Source: Clostridiales bacterium
GTDB taxonomy: Bacteria; Bacillota; Clostridia; Oscillospirales; Acutalibacteraceae
Assembly (NCBI GenBank): GCA_022800315.1
Contig: JAAWQC010000008.1
Span: 16,235-80,234, forward strand
DNA: 64,000 nucleotides
Reading direction: 5' to 3'
The position numbers were made by a program, and so were the translations under genes. Within the stretch, counting starts at the first letter, position 1. Every line of letters starts with the position of its first letter. The notes under the pieces were generated by a model, which had not been told where the DNA came from, ran no database searches, and worked only from the letters and a program-made list of their open reading frames with translations. This document shows positions 43,421 through 52,485 of this stretch, in pieces.

Positions 43421-43651
43421 TGAATGAGTGTGCGATGTTCTCCATCGTTTGTCAAGGCATTTAAAAGGGCGGTAGATAACTATTAGTTTGGGTAATACTC
43501 GGACGAAAAGGATTGATTACAAGGCCTCTAAATATTCGTCATGCCGTTTTGTGCGAAGAAGCAGATGAAACCACATGAAAAAAGCCCGGCCAAAGCCGAG
43601 CTCTTGTATTAACGATAATTGTATTAAAAGCAGGCGGACCGTTAGAAGAAA

Positions 43652-43686
43652 AGAAAACCTGCGGTGTGCAAATGGCTCACCGCAGG
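43652..43686 (-). terminator. terminator of tRNA-Leu
   Basis: CCTGCGGTG/CACCGCAGG pair around an 11-base loop, starting two bases after the tRNA CCA, and run into TTTTCTTTTC on the minus strand. Confidence 0.8.
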
Positions 43687-43688
43687 TG

Positions 43689-43775
43689 TGGTGCCGCTGA
43701 CGAGACTTGAACTCGTACGATGTTGCCATCGAGGGATTTTAAGTCCCTTGTGTCTGCCGGTTCCACCACAGCGGC
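43689..43775 (-). tRNA. tRNA-Leu (UAA anticodon)
   Basis: On the minus strand the acceptor GCCGCTG pairs with CAGCGGC, followed by ACCA. The anticodon stem AGGGA/TCCCT holds the loop CTTAAAA with anticodon TAA. A long variable arm (CGATGGCAACATCG) and T-arm with GTTCAAGTC confirm a class II leucine tRNA. Confidence 0.97.
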
Positions 43776-43896
43776 GCGGAAGAACAGGATACCGGAGGCC
43801 GTTACCGGCGGCCGCGACAAAACCCGTACCGCTATCATAGTGGAAAACCCGGCCCCTGTCAAGGGAAAAGCGCGGCGGGGACCAGTGAAAACCGGC

Positions 43897-44418
43897 TCAG
43901 TATTCTATCCCTTCCCGCGCCCCCACGCCACTATCGTAGGGGTGCCGCACCGCCCGGATTTCGCTGACATAGTCGGCGGATTCCAGCAGGGCAGGGGAGG
44001 GGCTGCGGCCGGTGAGAACCAGTTCCAGCCCTGCCGGCCTGCTACGGAGGAAGGCGAGGAGCGCCTCCTCCGCGACAAGCCCGGTCTCCACTGCGGCGCA
44101 GGCCTCGTCCAGCAGCAGAAGATCCAGCTCCGGCGCTTTCTCCTCCGCCAGTTTCAGCAGCCGGGAACAATAGGCGGCGGCTTCTGCCTTCTCCCCCTCG
44201 TTCATGGCGAAGACGAATTTGACCAGCGGCTGCGCGGGGAAAAGACAGACGTTCTCAAACCCGCGCAGGGCAGCGATCTCGCCGGAGGAACCGTCCTTCA
44301 GAAACTGGCAAACGCCCACCCGCAGGCCGCGTCCCAGCGCCCGCAGGCACAGCCCCATGGCGGCGGTGGTTTTGCCCTTCCCGTCGCCGCAGTAGATATG
44401 AACGAGCCCCTGTTCCAT
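43897..44418 (-). CDS. cobO: corrinoid adenosyltransferase (CobO/BtuR family)
   Basis: A 173-residue ATP-binding protein that transfers the adenosyl group to cob(I)alamin. The P-loop CGDGKGKTTAAMGLCLRALG (residues 10-29), QFLKDGSSGE and the Walker-B-like LDLLLLDEACAAVETGLV match CobO/CobA/BtuR. The C-terminal LVLTGRSPSPALLESADYVS and MRAVRHPYDSGVGARxGIEY-like end are typical. The ATG at 44418 follows AAAGGGG and directly precedes the fold. No other cobalamin gene is in the window, so it may serve scavenged corrinoids. Confidence 0.92.
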   Translation of the reverse strand: MEQGLVHIYCGDGKGKTTAAMGLCLRALGRGLRVGVCQFLKDGSSGEIAALRGFENVCLFPAQPLVKFVFAMNEGEKAEAAAYCSRLLKLAEEKAPELDLLLLDEACAAVETGLVAEEALLAFLRSRPAGLELVLTGRSPSPALLESADYVSEIRAVRHPYDSGVGAREGIEY

Positions 44419-44551
44419 TCCGTATACGCCCCTTTCCGTTTCCTCCAGTGTACCCGTTTTCGGAGCGAAAAACAAGCGGCGGAGGCGCTCCTTTAAAAAT
44501 AACAAGTGGTTACAAAACGGTTAAAATTTCCGTCATTTTCTTTACGGGGGA

Positions 44552-46159
44552 ATGAATACGGATTATACTATCACCGTAAACGGGGATACTGTGACGGGGT
44601 TGCTCTGTACAGGAAGGAAAGGGTGGGACTGCGTTTTGGAAAATAAAACCGGCGGCAAACGGACACGGAAAGCCGTCTGCGTCATGGAAATCGGCTCCAG
44701 CGCGCTGCGCATGGGCGTGTACCAGCTCGGCCGGAGCGGCATCTCCCGTCTCGACCTGCTGGAATATCCCCTGCGGCTGGGCCACGAGGTGTTCGCTGAG
44801 GGACGCATCAGCGCCGACAGCGTGCGGGAGCTTTCCCTGGCCCTCAAAGGCTATACCCAGGTGATGAAGGAATACGGCGTCACTGAATACCGGGCCATCG
44901 CCACCACCGCCCTGCGGGAGTCGGCCAACCGCGCCTATGTGGTGGACCAGCTGCGCATCCGCAACGGCCTGACGGTGGAGGTTCTGGAAAACGGGGAGGA
45001 GAGCGCCCTGATCTATTCCGCCCTGCTGGGGACACCGCTGACAGCGGACAGCGCGCTGCTGTCCTACATCGGCACGGGCAGCGTGGGCGCCGCCGCCTGT
45101 GAAAACGGCGTGGTGGTGCGGGACTGCCACATGAAGCTGGGCTTTTTGAAGCTCAGCGAGATGCTGGGCAGCCTGGAGGATCAGACATCCCGGTACGACC
45201 GGGCGCTGGAGGAATACGTGGACGCGTACTTCCAGCGGCTGCCCCTGCGGTTGGGTGAACGGCGGTTCCTCCGCCTGATCCTGACGGGACGGGAGCTGGA
45301 TACCATCGCCGGTCTGTGCGGCGCGAAGGAGAAGGACGGAGCGTATCTGCTGGGACGGGACCGTCTGTCCGCCCTGTACCACCAGGCCAGCCACCGGGAT
45401 ACCTTTGCCGCCGCCCGTCAGTTCGGCCTGCCGGAGGAAACGGCTGACCAGCTGCTGCCCATGCTGGCGATCTATCTGAAAATGATGGAGTTCACCGAGG
45501 CTGACGAGATCGTGGCCCCGGTGCTGGACATATTGGATATCGTGGGGGGGATGATGCTGTCCCCCGAGAAAAAGCAGCGATTTGAAGAGGGTCGGGCCGC
45601 GGGGGCCATGGCCTGTGCGCGGGAGCTGGCCACCGTAAACGGCGCCGATCCCGACCACGCCGAGCGGATACGCGGCTACGCGGTGCAGCTGTTCGACCGC
45701 ACCAAAAAGCTCCACGGCATCGCCGGACGCCGCCGCCTGCTGTTGGAATGCGCCGCCCTGCTCCACGAGCTGGGCAACCGGGTCAACGCACGCAGCGCCA
45801 CCCTGGCCACCTACGATCTGATCAAGCAGTCAAATTTTTACGGTCTCAACGAGGAGGACGCCCTGCTGACGGCGGAGATCATCCGTTTCGGCGACGCTTC
45901 CGGTGCGCTGACCGCCAAGCAGCAGCTGCTGACCAACAAGCTGGCGGCTTTGCTCCTGCTTGCCGACGCGCTGGACGAATCCCGACGGGGCAAGATTATC
46001 GACCTCAAGCTGAGGCTGGAAGAGGAACAGCTGGTGGTTACCGCCCGCGGGCGGGAGGAACTGCTGCTGGAACGGTGGGCGGTGGAGGAATGCGCGCCCT
46101 ATTTTGAAGAGGTGTACGGCGTCCGCCCCGTATTCGTGGAGAAAAGCAATTTGCTTTGA
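44552..46159 (+). CDS. ppx: exopolyphosphatase / Ppx-GppA family phosphatase
   Basis: A 535-residue protein with the two-domain actin-like fold of Ppx/GppA (KAVCVMEIGSSALRMGVYQL, AIATTALRESANR, VLENGEESALIYSALLG, SYIGTGSVGAAACENGVVV) and a C-terminal HD-like domain. The first phosphate motif, usually DIGSNSxR, is EIGSSALR. The HD domain reads LLHELGNRVNARSATLATYD, so the His-Asp pair is lost. Catalysis may thus be weakened or altered. The protein has about 45 extra N-terminal residues if the ATG at 44552 is used; GGGGGA lies very near it. It is followed by ppk1, giving a polyphosphate synthesis/degradation pair. Confidence 0.85.
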   Translation: MNTDYTITVNGDTVTGLLCTGRKGWDCVLENKTGGKRTRKAVCVMEIGSSALRMGVYQLGRSGISRLDLLEYPLRLGHEVFAEGRISADSVRELSLALKGYTQVMKEYGVTEYRAIATTALRESANRAYVVDQLRIRNGLTVEVLENGEESALIYSALLGTPLTADSALLSYIGTGSVGAAACENGVVVRDCHMKLGFLKLSEMLGSLEDQTSRYDRALEEYVDAYFQRLPLRLGERRFLRLILTGRELDTIAGLCGAKEKDGAYLLGRDRLSALYHQASHRDTFAAARQFGLPEETADQLLPMLAIYLKMMEFTEADEIVAPVLDILDIVGGMMLSPEKKQRFEEGRAAGAMACARELATVNGADPDHAERIRGYAVQLFDRTKKLHGIAGRRRLLLECAALLHELGNRVNARSATLATYDLIKQSNFYGLNEEDALLTAEIIRFGDASGALTAKQQLLTNKLAALLLLADALDESRRGKIIDLKLRLEEEQLVVTARGREELLLERWAVEECAPYFEEVYGVRPVFVEKSNLL

Positions 46160-46272
46160 CAGGGCGGAACAGGGGGAGTATCCCGTAAGAGGGGATCAGC
46201 TGGCACTCGTTATCACCACGTTTTGGAGATACGTCCGGTATCGTATGCAAATCTATGGGGCAGGTGGTCACT

Positions 46273-48378
46273 ATGAAAAAATCGGGGGCTTTCCCCTATA
46301 TCAATCGGGAGCTGAGTTGGCTGGATTTCAACACCCGTGTGCTGGAAGAGGCTTACGAAAAAGATAATCCGGTGCTGGAGCGGTTCAAATTTCTCGGCAT
46401 CACCGCCTCCAATCTGGACGAATTTTTTATGGTGCGGGTCGCGGGCGTGCGGGAACAGGTGCGTTCGGGCTATAAGGGGGTGGACTGCGCGGGCCTCACC
46501 CCGTCGGCACAGCTGGAGCTGCTCACCCAAAAGATACACGCCTTCACCGACCGGCAGTACAGCTGCCTGTCCCGTTCCCTGATCCCCCTGCTGCGGCAGA
46601 ACGGCATCTTCCTGCTGAAGCCTGAGGAGCTCAGCGAGGAGCAGCGCGGTTATGTGGAGGATTATTTCCGCAGCGTGCTGTTCCCTGTGCTGACCCCGCT
46701 GGCGGTGGACCGCAGCCGGCCTTTTCCCATGCTGCTCAACAAAAGCCTGAATATCGCCCTGCGTCTGAGGCAGGGAAAGGAGACCGCCTTTGCCGTGGTA
46801 CAGGTGCCCGCTATCCTGCCCCGCCTGGTGGAGCTGCCCTCCTCGGCCGGCCGGGCGTTCATCATGCTGGAGAATATCCTGCTGCTTCATCTGAACGCCC
46901 TGTTCGAGCTGCACGACATCGCGGCTTCAGCCGCCTTTCGGGTCACCCGCAACGGCGACCTGGCCATCGATGAGGAGGCGGAGGACCTGCTCATCGAAAT
47001 ACAGCAATCGATCAAGAAACGCAAACGCGGCCGGCCGGTACGGCTGGAACTGTCCCGCAAATGCGACGGAGAACTGAGGGAATTCCTCACCGAGATGCTG
47101 GATGTGCGGGAGAAGGATATTTACGAGGTATCGGGACCGCTGGACCTCACCTTCTGCCTGAAACTCAGTTCGCTGGACGACGGTCTGCGCCTGCCGCCCA
47201 TCACGCCAGTCCCCGCCGCCGATTTTCTGGGCTGGGACGACATGTTCGCGGCCATACGGGCGGGGGACCGGTTCGTTCACCACCCCTACGAGAGCTTCGA
47301 CTGCGTGGTGGATTTCGTCCGCACGGCGGCGGAGGACCCCGACGTGCTGGCCATCAAGCAGACCCTGTACCGTGTCAGCGGCCATTCGCCCATCATCGCC
47401 GCCCTCATCCGCGCCGCGGAGAACGGCAAGCAGGTCACCGTACTGGTGGAGCTGAAAGCCCGCTTCGACGAGGAAAACAACATCCACTGGGCCCTCAAGC
47501 TGGAGGAGGCGGGCTGCCACGTCATCTATGGCCTCGCCGGGCTGAAAACCCACTGCAAAATCCTGTTGGTGGTCCGGCGGGAGGAGGACGGCCTGCGCCG
47601 TTACCTTCATCTGGGGACCGGCAACTACAACGACTCCACCGCCCGCCAGTACACCGATATGGGGATGTTCACCTGCCGGGAGAGCTTCGGCGCCGACGCA
47701 TCGTCTTTGTTCAACGTGCTGACCGGCTATTCCCGCCCGCCCATGTACAACCGGCTGGTCACGGCTCCCGAGGGGATGCGGGAATTTTTCTACCGCATGA
47801 TCGACGGAGAGATCGAAAACGCCCGGCTGGGGCTGCCCTGCGGCATTTTCGCCAAGGTTAACTCCCTGGTGGACCCGGCAATTATCGAACGGCTGTACGC
47901 CGCCTCCCTCTCCGGGGTGCCGGTGACGCTGGTGGTGCGGGGCATCTGCTGCCTCATCGCCGGCGTGCCGGGGATCAGCGAGAACATTCGCGTGATCAGC
48001 ATCGTGGGCCAGCTGCTGGAGCACAGCCGTATTTTCCGTTTTGAGAACGCGGGGAAGCCGAGGCTGTATCTGGGCAGTGCCGACTGGATGCCCCGCAATC
48101 TGGACCGGCGGGTAGAATTGCTGTTCCCCGTGGAGGACGAGCACATCCGCGCCCGGGTGGAGGAATCGATCCGCCTGATGCTGGAGGACACGGTCAACGG
48201 GCGCGAGCAGCTGCCCGACGGCTCCTATCATCTTCAGGACGGGCGAGGCAAACCCCTGATCAACTGCCAGCGGGAGCTGAGCCGTCTGGCGCAGGAGGCC
48301 CGTGAGCAGGCCGAACGGGCCCGGCGGGAAGAGGACGATATGCGGCCTCTGACCCAGCGGCCCCCTGACGCAGAATAA
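46273..48378 (+). CDS. ppk1: polyphosphate kinase 1
   Basis: A 701-residue enzyme that polymerises the gamma-phosphate of ATP into polyphosphate. N-domain YINRELSWLDFNTRVLEEA, head domain, and the two phospholipase-D-like C domains are present. The autophosphorylated His lies in GLKTHCKILLVVRREEDGLR, with LHLGTGNYNDSTARQYTDMG after it. The second His lies in SIVGQLLEHSRIFRFENAG, followed by YLGSADWMPRNLDRRVELLF. The C-terminal 25 residues are a charged tail. The ATG at 46273 follows GCAGGTGG; an in-frame ATG 18 bases earlier has no ribosome site. Confidence 0.96.
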   Translation: MKKSGAFPYINRELSWLDFNTRVLEEAYEKDNPVLERFKFLGITASNLDEFFMVRVAGVREQVRSGYKGVDCAGLTPSAQLELLTQKIHAFTDRQYSCLSRSLIPLLRQNGIFLLKPEELSEEQRGYVEDYFRSVLFPVLTPLAVDRSRPFPMLLNKSLNIALRLRQGKETAFAVVQVPAILPRLVELPSSAGRAFIMLENILLLHLNALFELHDIAASAAFRVTRNGDLAIDEEAEDLLIEIQQSIKKRKRGRPVRLELSRKCDGELREFLTEMLDVREKDIYEVSGPLDLTFCLKLSSLDDGLRLPPITPVPAADFLGWDDMFAAIRAGDRFVHHPYESFDCVVDFVRTAAEDPDVLAIKQTLYRVSGHSPIIAALIRAAENGKQVTVLVELKARFDEENNIHWALKLEEAGCHVIYGLAGLKTHCKILLVVRREEDGLRRYLHLGTGNYNDSTARQYTDMGMFTCRESFGADASSLFNVLTGYSRPPMYNRLVTAPEGMREFFYRMIDGEIENARLGLPCGIFAKVNSLVDPAIIERLYAASLSGVPVTLVVRGICCLIAGVPGISENIRVISIVGQLLEHSRIFRFENAGKPRLYLGSADWMPRNLDRRVELLFPVEDEHIRARVEESIRLMLEDTVNGREQLPDGSYHLQDGRGKPLINCQRELSRLAQEAREQAERARREEDDMRPLTQRPPDAE

Positions 48379-48429
48379 TCGCGCCCTCAGGGGCCATAAC
48401 AGGAGTGAAAAAGGAAAGGACGTGCCCGC

Positions 48430-49503
48430 ATGATGAGAGTGGGGATACTGACCAGCGGCGGCGACTGCCAAGGGCTGAATGCCGCCATCCGCGGCGTGGC
48501 CAAAGCGCTGTACGAGTCGTACGATGAAATAGAAATTTATGGTATTTCCGATGGATACCGGGGCCTGATCGGGGCAGACTATCGACGGATGGAACCGGAA
48601 GATTTTTCCGGGATCCTCACGGTGGGCGGCACCATACTGGGTACCTCCCGTCAGCCCTTCAAGCGCATGCGGATCATCGAGGAGGACAGTGTGGATAAGG
48701 TGGACGCCATGAAAAAGACGGTGGCCAAACTCCATCTCGACTGCCTGGTGATCATGGGCGGAAACGGCACTCATAAAACCGCCAATCTGCTGCGGGAGGA
48801 AGGGGTGCCGGTGGTGACCCTGCCCAAGACGATCGACAATGACCTGTGGGGGACCGATGTCACCTTCGGGTTCCAGAGCGCGGTGGATATCGGCGCCAAC
48901 GTGATCGACTGCATCCACACCACCGCCACCTCCCACGGGCGGGTGTTCATTGTCGAGCTGATGGGGCATAAGGTGGGGTGGCTGGCCCTGCACGCCGGCA
49001 TCGCGGGGGGCGCGGACGTGATCCTGCTGCCCGAAATGCCCTATGACATCGCACGGGTTGGCGCCGCCCTCGAAAAACGCCGCCGCCAGGGCAAGGCGTT
49101 CTCCATTCTGGCGGTAGCCGAAGGCGCCCTGTCACGCCGGGAAGCGAAGATGGGCAAGAAGGAACTGGCCGCCTACCGGGCGGCGGCGGGACAGCCTTCG
49201 GTGGCGTACCGCCTGGCCGACGAGCTGGTGCCCTACGCCGGAGGCGAGGTACGGGTATGCGTCCCCGGCCATTTTCAGCGGGGCGGTCCGCCCTGCCCCT
49301 TCGACCGGGTGCTGGCGACCCAGCTGGGCGCGGCGGCGGCCGGCTTCATCCGCGAAGGCCGTTTCGGCGTCATGTGTGGGATGGTAAACGGCTCGGTCGC
49401 GCCGGTGGAGCTGGAATCGGTCGCCGGCAGGCTGAAAAAGGTACCAGAAGATTCGGTGGCGGTGCGTATGGCTATGGAAACCGGCGTATCCTTCGGTGTT
49501 TGA
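48430..49503 (+). CDS. pfkA: 6-phosphofructokinase
   Basis: A 357-residue glycolytic kinase. N-terminal GILTSGGDCQGLNAAIRGVA, the sugar-phosphate TIDND motif (PKTIDNDLWGTDVTFGFQSA), MGHKVGWLALHAGIAGGAD and the C-terminal GHFQRGGPPCPFDRVLAT are clear. At the phosphoryl-donor site it has MGGNGTHKTAN. Gly at the position equal to E. coli 104 favours ATP. The PKT sequence gives Lys at position 124, seen in PPi-dependent and some ATP-dependent long-lineage enzymes. Asp103 is replaced by Asn. Donor choice is therefore uncertain. It lies 51 bases after ppk1 in the same direction. Confidence 0.92.
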   Translation: MMRVGILTSGGDCQGLNAAIRGVAKALYESYDEIEIYGISDGYRGLIGADYRRMEPEDFSGILTVGGTILGTSRQPFKRMRIIEEDSVDKVDAMKKTVAKLHLDCLVIMGGNGTHKTANLLREEGVPVVTLPKTIDNDLWGTDVTFGFQSAVDIGANVIDCIHTTATSHGRVFIVELMGHKVGWLALHAGIAGGADVILLPEMPYDIARVGAALEKRRRQGKAFSILAVAEGALSRREAKMGKKELAAYRAAAGQPSVAYRLADELVPYAGGEVRVCVPGHFQRGGPPCPFDRVLATQLGAAAAGFIREGRFGVMCGMVNGSVAPVELESVAGRLKKVPEDSVAVRMAMETGVSFGV

Positions 49504-49573
49504 TACAGAAAAAATTGGCAATTCTGAGTTTTTTCTCACGGAAAACCTTCGCAAAAGGAACAGGAATTTGCGT

Positions 49574-49601
49574 TTGATTTTTCTCGCGTCAGTGGTATAA
49601 T
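49574..49601 (+). promoter_or_regulatory. sigma-A promoter of murA
   Basis: TTGATT (49574-49579) and TATAAT (49596-49601) are 16 bases apart, about 92 bases upstream of the murA start. Confidence 0.65.
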
Positions 49602-49692
49602 AGTAATGTTAAATAGGTATGCTTTTTTTGTTAGAGATTATCGGTTCTGCTGACGGGCAGTTTTTATATAAAATTTGGGGAGTTGGGCCATC

Positions 49693-50982
49693 GTGGAGAA
49701 GTTTATTGTAAACGGCGGATGCCGTCTGGCCGGAGAAATTGAGATCAGCGGCGCGAAAAACGCGGCAGTGGCGATCCTGCCCGCTGTGGTTCTGTCCGAC
49801 GGCTTATGCCGTATCGAAAACCTTCCCAATATCGCGGATGTATCCGCATCGCTTGAAATTTTGTCCATGTTGGGCGCCCAGGTGCGCCGGATCAATAAAA
49901 ACGCGGTGGAGATCGATCCCCGGCCCCTAAATACCACCGTAGTCCCTCACGATCTGGCCCGCCGCATGCGGGCGTCCTCTTATTATATCGGCAGTCTGCT
50001 GGGCCGTTTTGGTACGGCACGCGTCTCCATGCCCGGTGGCTGCAATTTTGGCGTACGTCCCATCGATCAGCATTTGAAAGGCTTTACCGCATTGGGTGCC
50101 GAGGTGTCGCCCATGGAACAGGGCATGATCGAGGTCACCACCGAAAAGCTCATCGGCAATTCCATTTATCTGGACGCGGTTTCGGTGGGCGCGACAGTGA
50201 ATATCATGCTGGCCGCTGTCAAGGCGCGCGGCACCACCGTTATCGAAAACGCGGCCAAGGAGCCGCACATCGTCGACCTGGCCAACTTTTTGAATACGAT
50301 GGGGGCCGACGTCCGCGGCGCGGGCACCGACGTCATCAAGATCCGGGGTGTCGATCAGCTGACCGGCGCCACCTATTCCATCATTCCCGACCAGATCGAG
50401 GCGGGCACCTTTATGGTCGCTGCCGCGGCTACCGGCGGGGATATCACAGTGCGCAATGTGATCCCCAAGCACCTCGAATCCATCACGGCCAAACTGATGG
50501 AGATGGGGGTGCAGGTGGACGAGTATGACGACGCGGTGCGGGTCACCCGTACCGAGCCGATTCATCACTGCAACGTCAAAACTATGCCTCATCCCGGTTT
50601 CCCCACCGACATGCAGCCTCAGATCGCGGTGCTGCTATCCATGGCGGATGGGACAAGCATCCTGACCGAAACGGTATGGGACAACCGCTTCCGCTATGTG
50701 GAGGAGCTGCGCCGCATGGGCGCGCAGGTACAGGTGGACGGCAAGGTCGCCGTCTTCCAGGGGATCAGCCGCCTGACCGCCGCACCCATCAAGGCGACCG
50801 ATCTGCGGGCGGGTATGGCCATGATTATTGCCGGCCTGGTGGCCAAAGGCACCACCGAGATCGAGGAAATTTACCACATCGAGCGGGGCTATGAGGATGT
50901 GGAAAAGAAATTTACCGCTCTGGGTGCGGATATCCGCCGCGTCACCCTTCCCGACGGGGTATTGAGCAGCCAGGCTGTCTGA
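49693..50982 (+). CDS. murA: UDP-N-acetylglucosamine 1-carboxyvinyltransferase
   Basis: A 429-residue cytosolic enzyme for the first committed step of peptidoglycan synthesis. The N-terminus IVNGGCRLAGEIEISGAKNA contains the conserved Lys-Asn pair. The PEP-reactive cysteine is Cys117 in MPGGCNFGVRPIDQHLKGF; its presence predicts fosfomycin sensitivity at the target. PHPGFPTDMQPQIAVLLSMA and the closing TDLRAGMAMIIAGLVAKGTT are also intact. A GTG at 49693, after TTGGGGAGTTGGG, directly precedes the fold. Its own promoter and terminator make it monocistronic. Confidence 0.96.
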   Translation: MEKFIVNGGCRLAGEIEISGAKNAAVAILPAVVLSDGLCRIENLPNIADVSASLEILSMLGAQVRRINKNAVEIDPRPLNTTVVPHDLARRMRASSYYIGSLLGRFGTARVSMPGGCNFGVRPIDQHLKGFTALGAEVSPMEQGMIEVTTEKLIGNSIYLDAVSVGATVNIMLAAVKARGTTVIENAAKEPHIVDLANFLNTMGADVRGAGTDVIKIRGVDQLTGATYSIIPDQIEAGTFMVAAAATGGDITVRNVIPKHLESITAKLMEMGVQVDEYDDAVRVTRTEPIHHCNVKTMPHPGFPTDMQPQIAVLLSMADGTSILTETVWDNRFRYVEELRRMGAQVQVDGKVAVFQGISRLTAAPIKATDLRAGMAMIIAGLVAKGTTEIEEIYHIERGYEDVEKKFTALGADIRRVTLPDGVLSSQAV

Positions 50983-51003
50983 ATGGAAAAGGTTTCGCGT
51001 CTT

Positions 51004-51027
51004 AGCGGGGCGGTGCCCCGCTTTTTT
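51004..51027 (+). terminator. Rho-independent terminator of murA
   Basis: AGCGGGGC/GCCCCGCT with a GGT loop and a run of six T, 21 bases after the stop. Confidence 0.9.
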
Positions 51028-51133
51028 CATATATAATAGGGAGCGCTTTACCTGGCCGACGGCTGTACGTATCACCGAGTTTGGGGTAAAGTCCACGCTT
51101 CCGGTTTATCAGGATGTCTCAGGAGGAATTTCC

Positions 51134-51925
51134 ATGGCGCGATTTTGTCCGCTCTTCAGCGGCAGCAGCGGCAATTGTACGTATATCGGTTCGTCCTCCG
51201 GCGGCGTGCTGGTGGATGTGGGGGTCAGCGCCCGCCGCATTGAACTGGCCCTGTGGGACAGGGGAATCGACCCCCGGAGCATCGGCGCGGTATTCATCAC
51301 CCACGAGCACAGCGACCATATATCCGGCCTGCGGGTTCTCTGTAAAAAATACGGGTATCGGGTATACGCCTCTGCGGGTACCCTCGGCGCTCTGATCGAC
51401 GCCAATACGCTGGATGTCTATGGTGTTCCCGACACGATGCCCGAACAGGGGGTGGAGGTGGCTGATATGCTGGTCACCGCTTTCCGCACCTCCCATGACA
51501 GCCGGGAGAGTATGGGATACCGTATCCATCTGCCCGACGACCGCCGGGTGGCCGTGGCGACCGACACCGGCCTGATCACCGACGATACCCGGCAGGCTCT
51601 TACCGGCTGCGACCTGGTCCTGCTGGAATCCAACCACGACGTACATATGCTGGAAAACGGCCCCTATCCCTATTATCTCAAACGCCGCATCCTCGCCAGT
51701 ACCGGCCACCTGTCGAACGAGGCCTGCGCCCGTGAGCTGCCCGCGCTGGCGGAGCGGGGGACTGCCCGCTTTTTCCTGGGCCATCTGAGCAAGGAAAACA
51801 ACCTGCCTCAGCTTGCCTACGAGACCTCCCGCCTGTCCCTCACCGAGGCGGGGCTGCGGGAGGGCATCGACTACACCCTGACGGTGGCGCCGCGGGATTC
51901 CACCGCCGAGATGACGGTTTTTTGA
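51134..51925 (+). CDS. walJ: MBL-fold metallohydrolase (WalJ/YycJ-like)
   Basis: A 263-residue metallo-beta-lactamase-fold hydrolase. MARFCPLFSGSSGNCTYIGS at the start, metal motif FITHEHSDHISGL (HxHxDH), AVATDTGLITDD and the late GHLSKENNLPQLA match YycJ/WalJ. These proteins coordinate cell division and DNA replication with the WalRK system in Bacilli; a DNA exonuclease activity has been proposed for relatives. CAGGAGGAA precedes the ATG. rlmH follows 25 bases later, a neighbourhood conserved in many Firmicutes. Confidence 0.9.
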   Translation: MARFCPLFSGSSGNCTYIGSSSGGVLVDVGVSARRIELALWDRGIDPRSIGAVFITHEHSDHISGLRVLCKKYGYRVYASAGTLGALIDANTLDVYGVPDTMPEQGVEVADMLVTAFRTSHDSRESMGYRIHLPDDRRVAVATDTGLITDDTRQALTGCDLVLLESNHDVHMLENGPYPYYLKRRILASTGHLSNEACARELPALAERGTARFFLGHLSKENNLPQLAYETSRLSLTEAGLREGIDYTLTVAPRDSTAEMTVF

Positions 51926-51950
51926 TTTTTGTAAGAGGGGGGGAACCGCC

Positions 51951-52433
51951 GTGCTGCGGGTGGATGTGCTCTGTGTGGGCAAGCTGAAAGAAGCGTATTG
52001 GCGGGACGCCTGCGCCGAATATCAGAAGCGGCTCGGCAGTTTTTGCCGGCTGACCGTCACTGAGGTGGAGGAGACTCGTCTGCCTGACCGGCCCTCCGCC
52101 GCCCAGATCGCGGAAACGGTGAACACGGAAGGCCGCCGCCTGCTGCAGAAGATTCCTCAGGGCGCGGCGGTAATCGCCCTGTGCATCGAGGGGAAGGCGC
52201 TTTCCTCCGAACAGCTGTCCGCCTCGCTGGAGGGCATGACGGTATCGGGGGACAGCCGTATCGCCTTTCTCATCGGCGGGTCCCACGGCCTGTCGGATGA
52301 GGTGAAGGCGTCCGCCCGCCTGAAGCTTTCCATGTCGCCCATGACCTTTCCCCATCAGCTGGCCAGGGTTATGCTGCTGGAACAGATATACCGGGCGATG
52401 CAGATAGCCGCGGGGGGAAAATACCACAAATAA
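51951..52433 (+). CDS. rlmH: 23S rRNA pseudouridine-1915 N3-methyltransferase
   Basis: A 160-residue SPOUT-class methyltransferase that modifies the tip of helix 69 in 23S rRNA. VLCVGKLKEAYWRDACAEYQ at the start, the knot region IAFLIGGSHGLSDEVKASAR (SAM binding) and MSPMTFPHQLARVMLLEQIY with the terminal GGKYHK are diagnostic. It starts with GTG after GAGGGGGGG and has the exact family length. Located between the walJ-like gene and def in a likely operon. Confidence 0.97.
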   Translation: MLRVDVLCVGKLKEAYWRDACAEYQKRLGSFCRLTVTEVEETRLPDRPSAAQIAETVNTEGRRLLQKIPQGAAVIALCIEGKALSSEQLSASLEGMTVSGDSRIAFLIGGSHGLSDEVKASARLKLSMSPMTFPHQLARVMLLEQIYRAMQIAAGGKYHK

Positions 52434-52485
52434 CAGCGCGAACGGCTCTGGCCGTCCGCGCCAAGAATGACAGGAGGGCGGTCTG

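Larger units (their letters stand above)
43347..43688. other. AT-rich intergenic region between toxin-like gene and tRNA-Leu
   Basis: It contains the toxin promoter and SOS box (43380-43420) and two hairpins after tRNA-Leu. One is the terminator at 43652-43686. The other is a weaker AGCxCGGC/GCCGxGCT hairpin at 43577-43602 with a T run on the minus strand. An open frame that starts inside the tRNA is not a gene. Nothing resembling an integrase or attachment duplication was seen. Confidence 0.5.

Noticed and set aside
42542..43688. Complete prophage or integrative element at tRNA-Leu
   Set aside because: No integrase, excisionase or duplicated tRNA 3' end was found; only two cargo-like genes are present.
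43517..43729. Open frame starting inside tRNA-Leu on the minus strand
   Set aside because: Its first 16 codons are the tRNA itself, and it crosses two hairpins, so it is an artefact.
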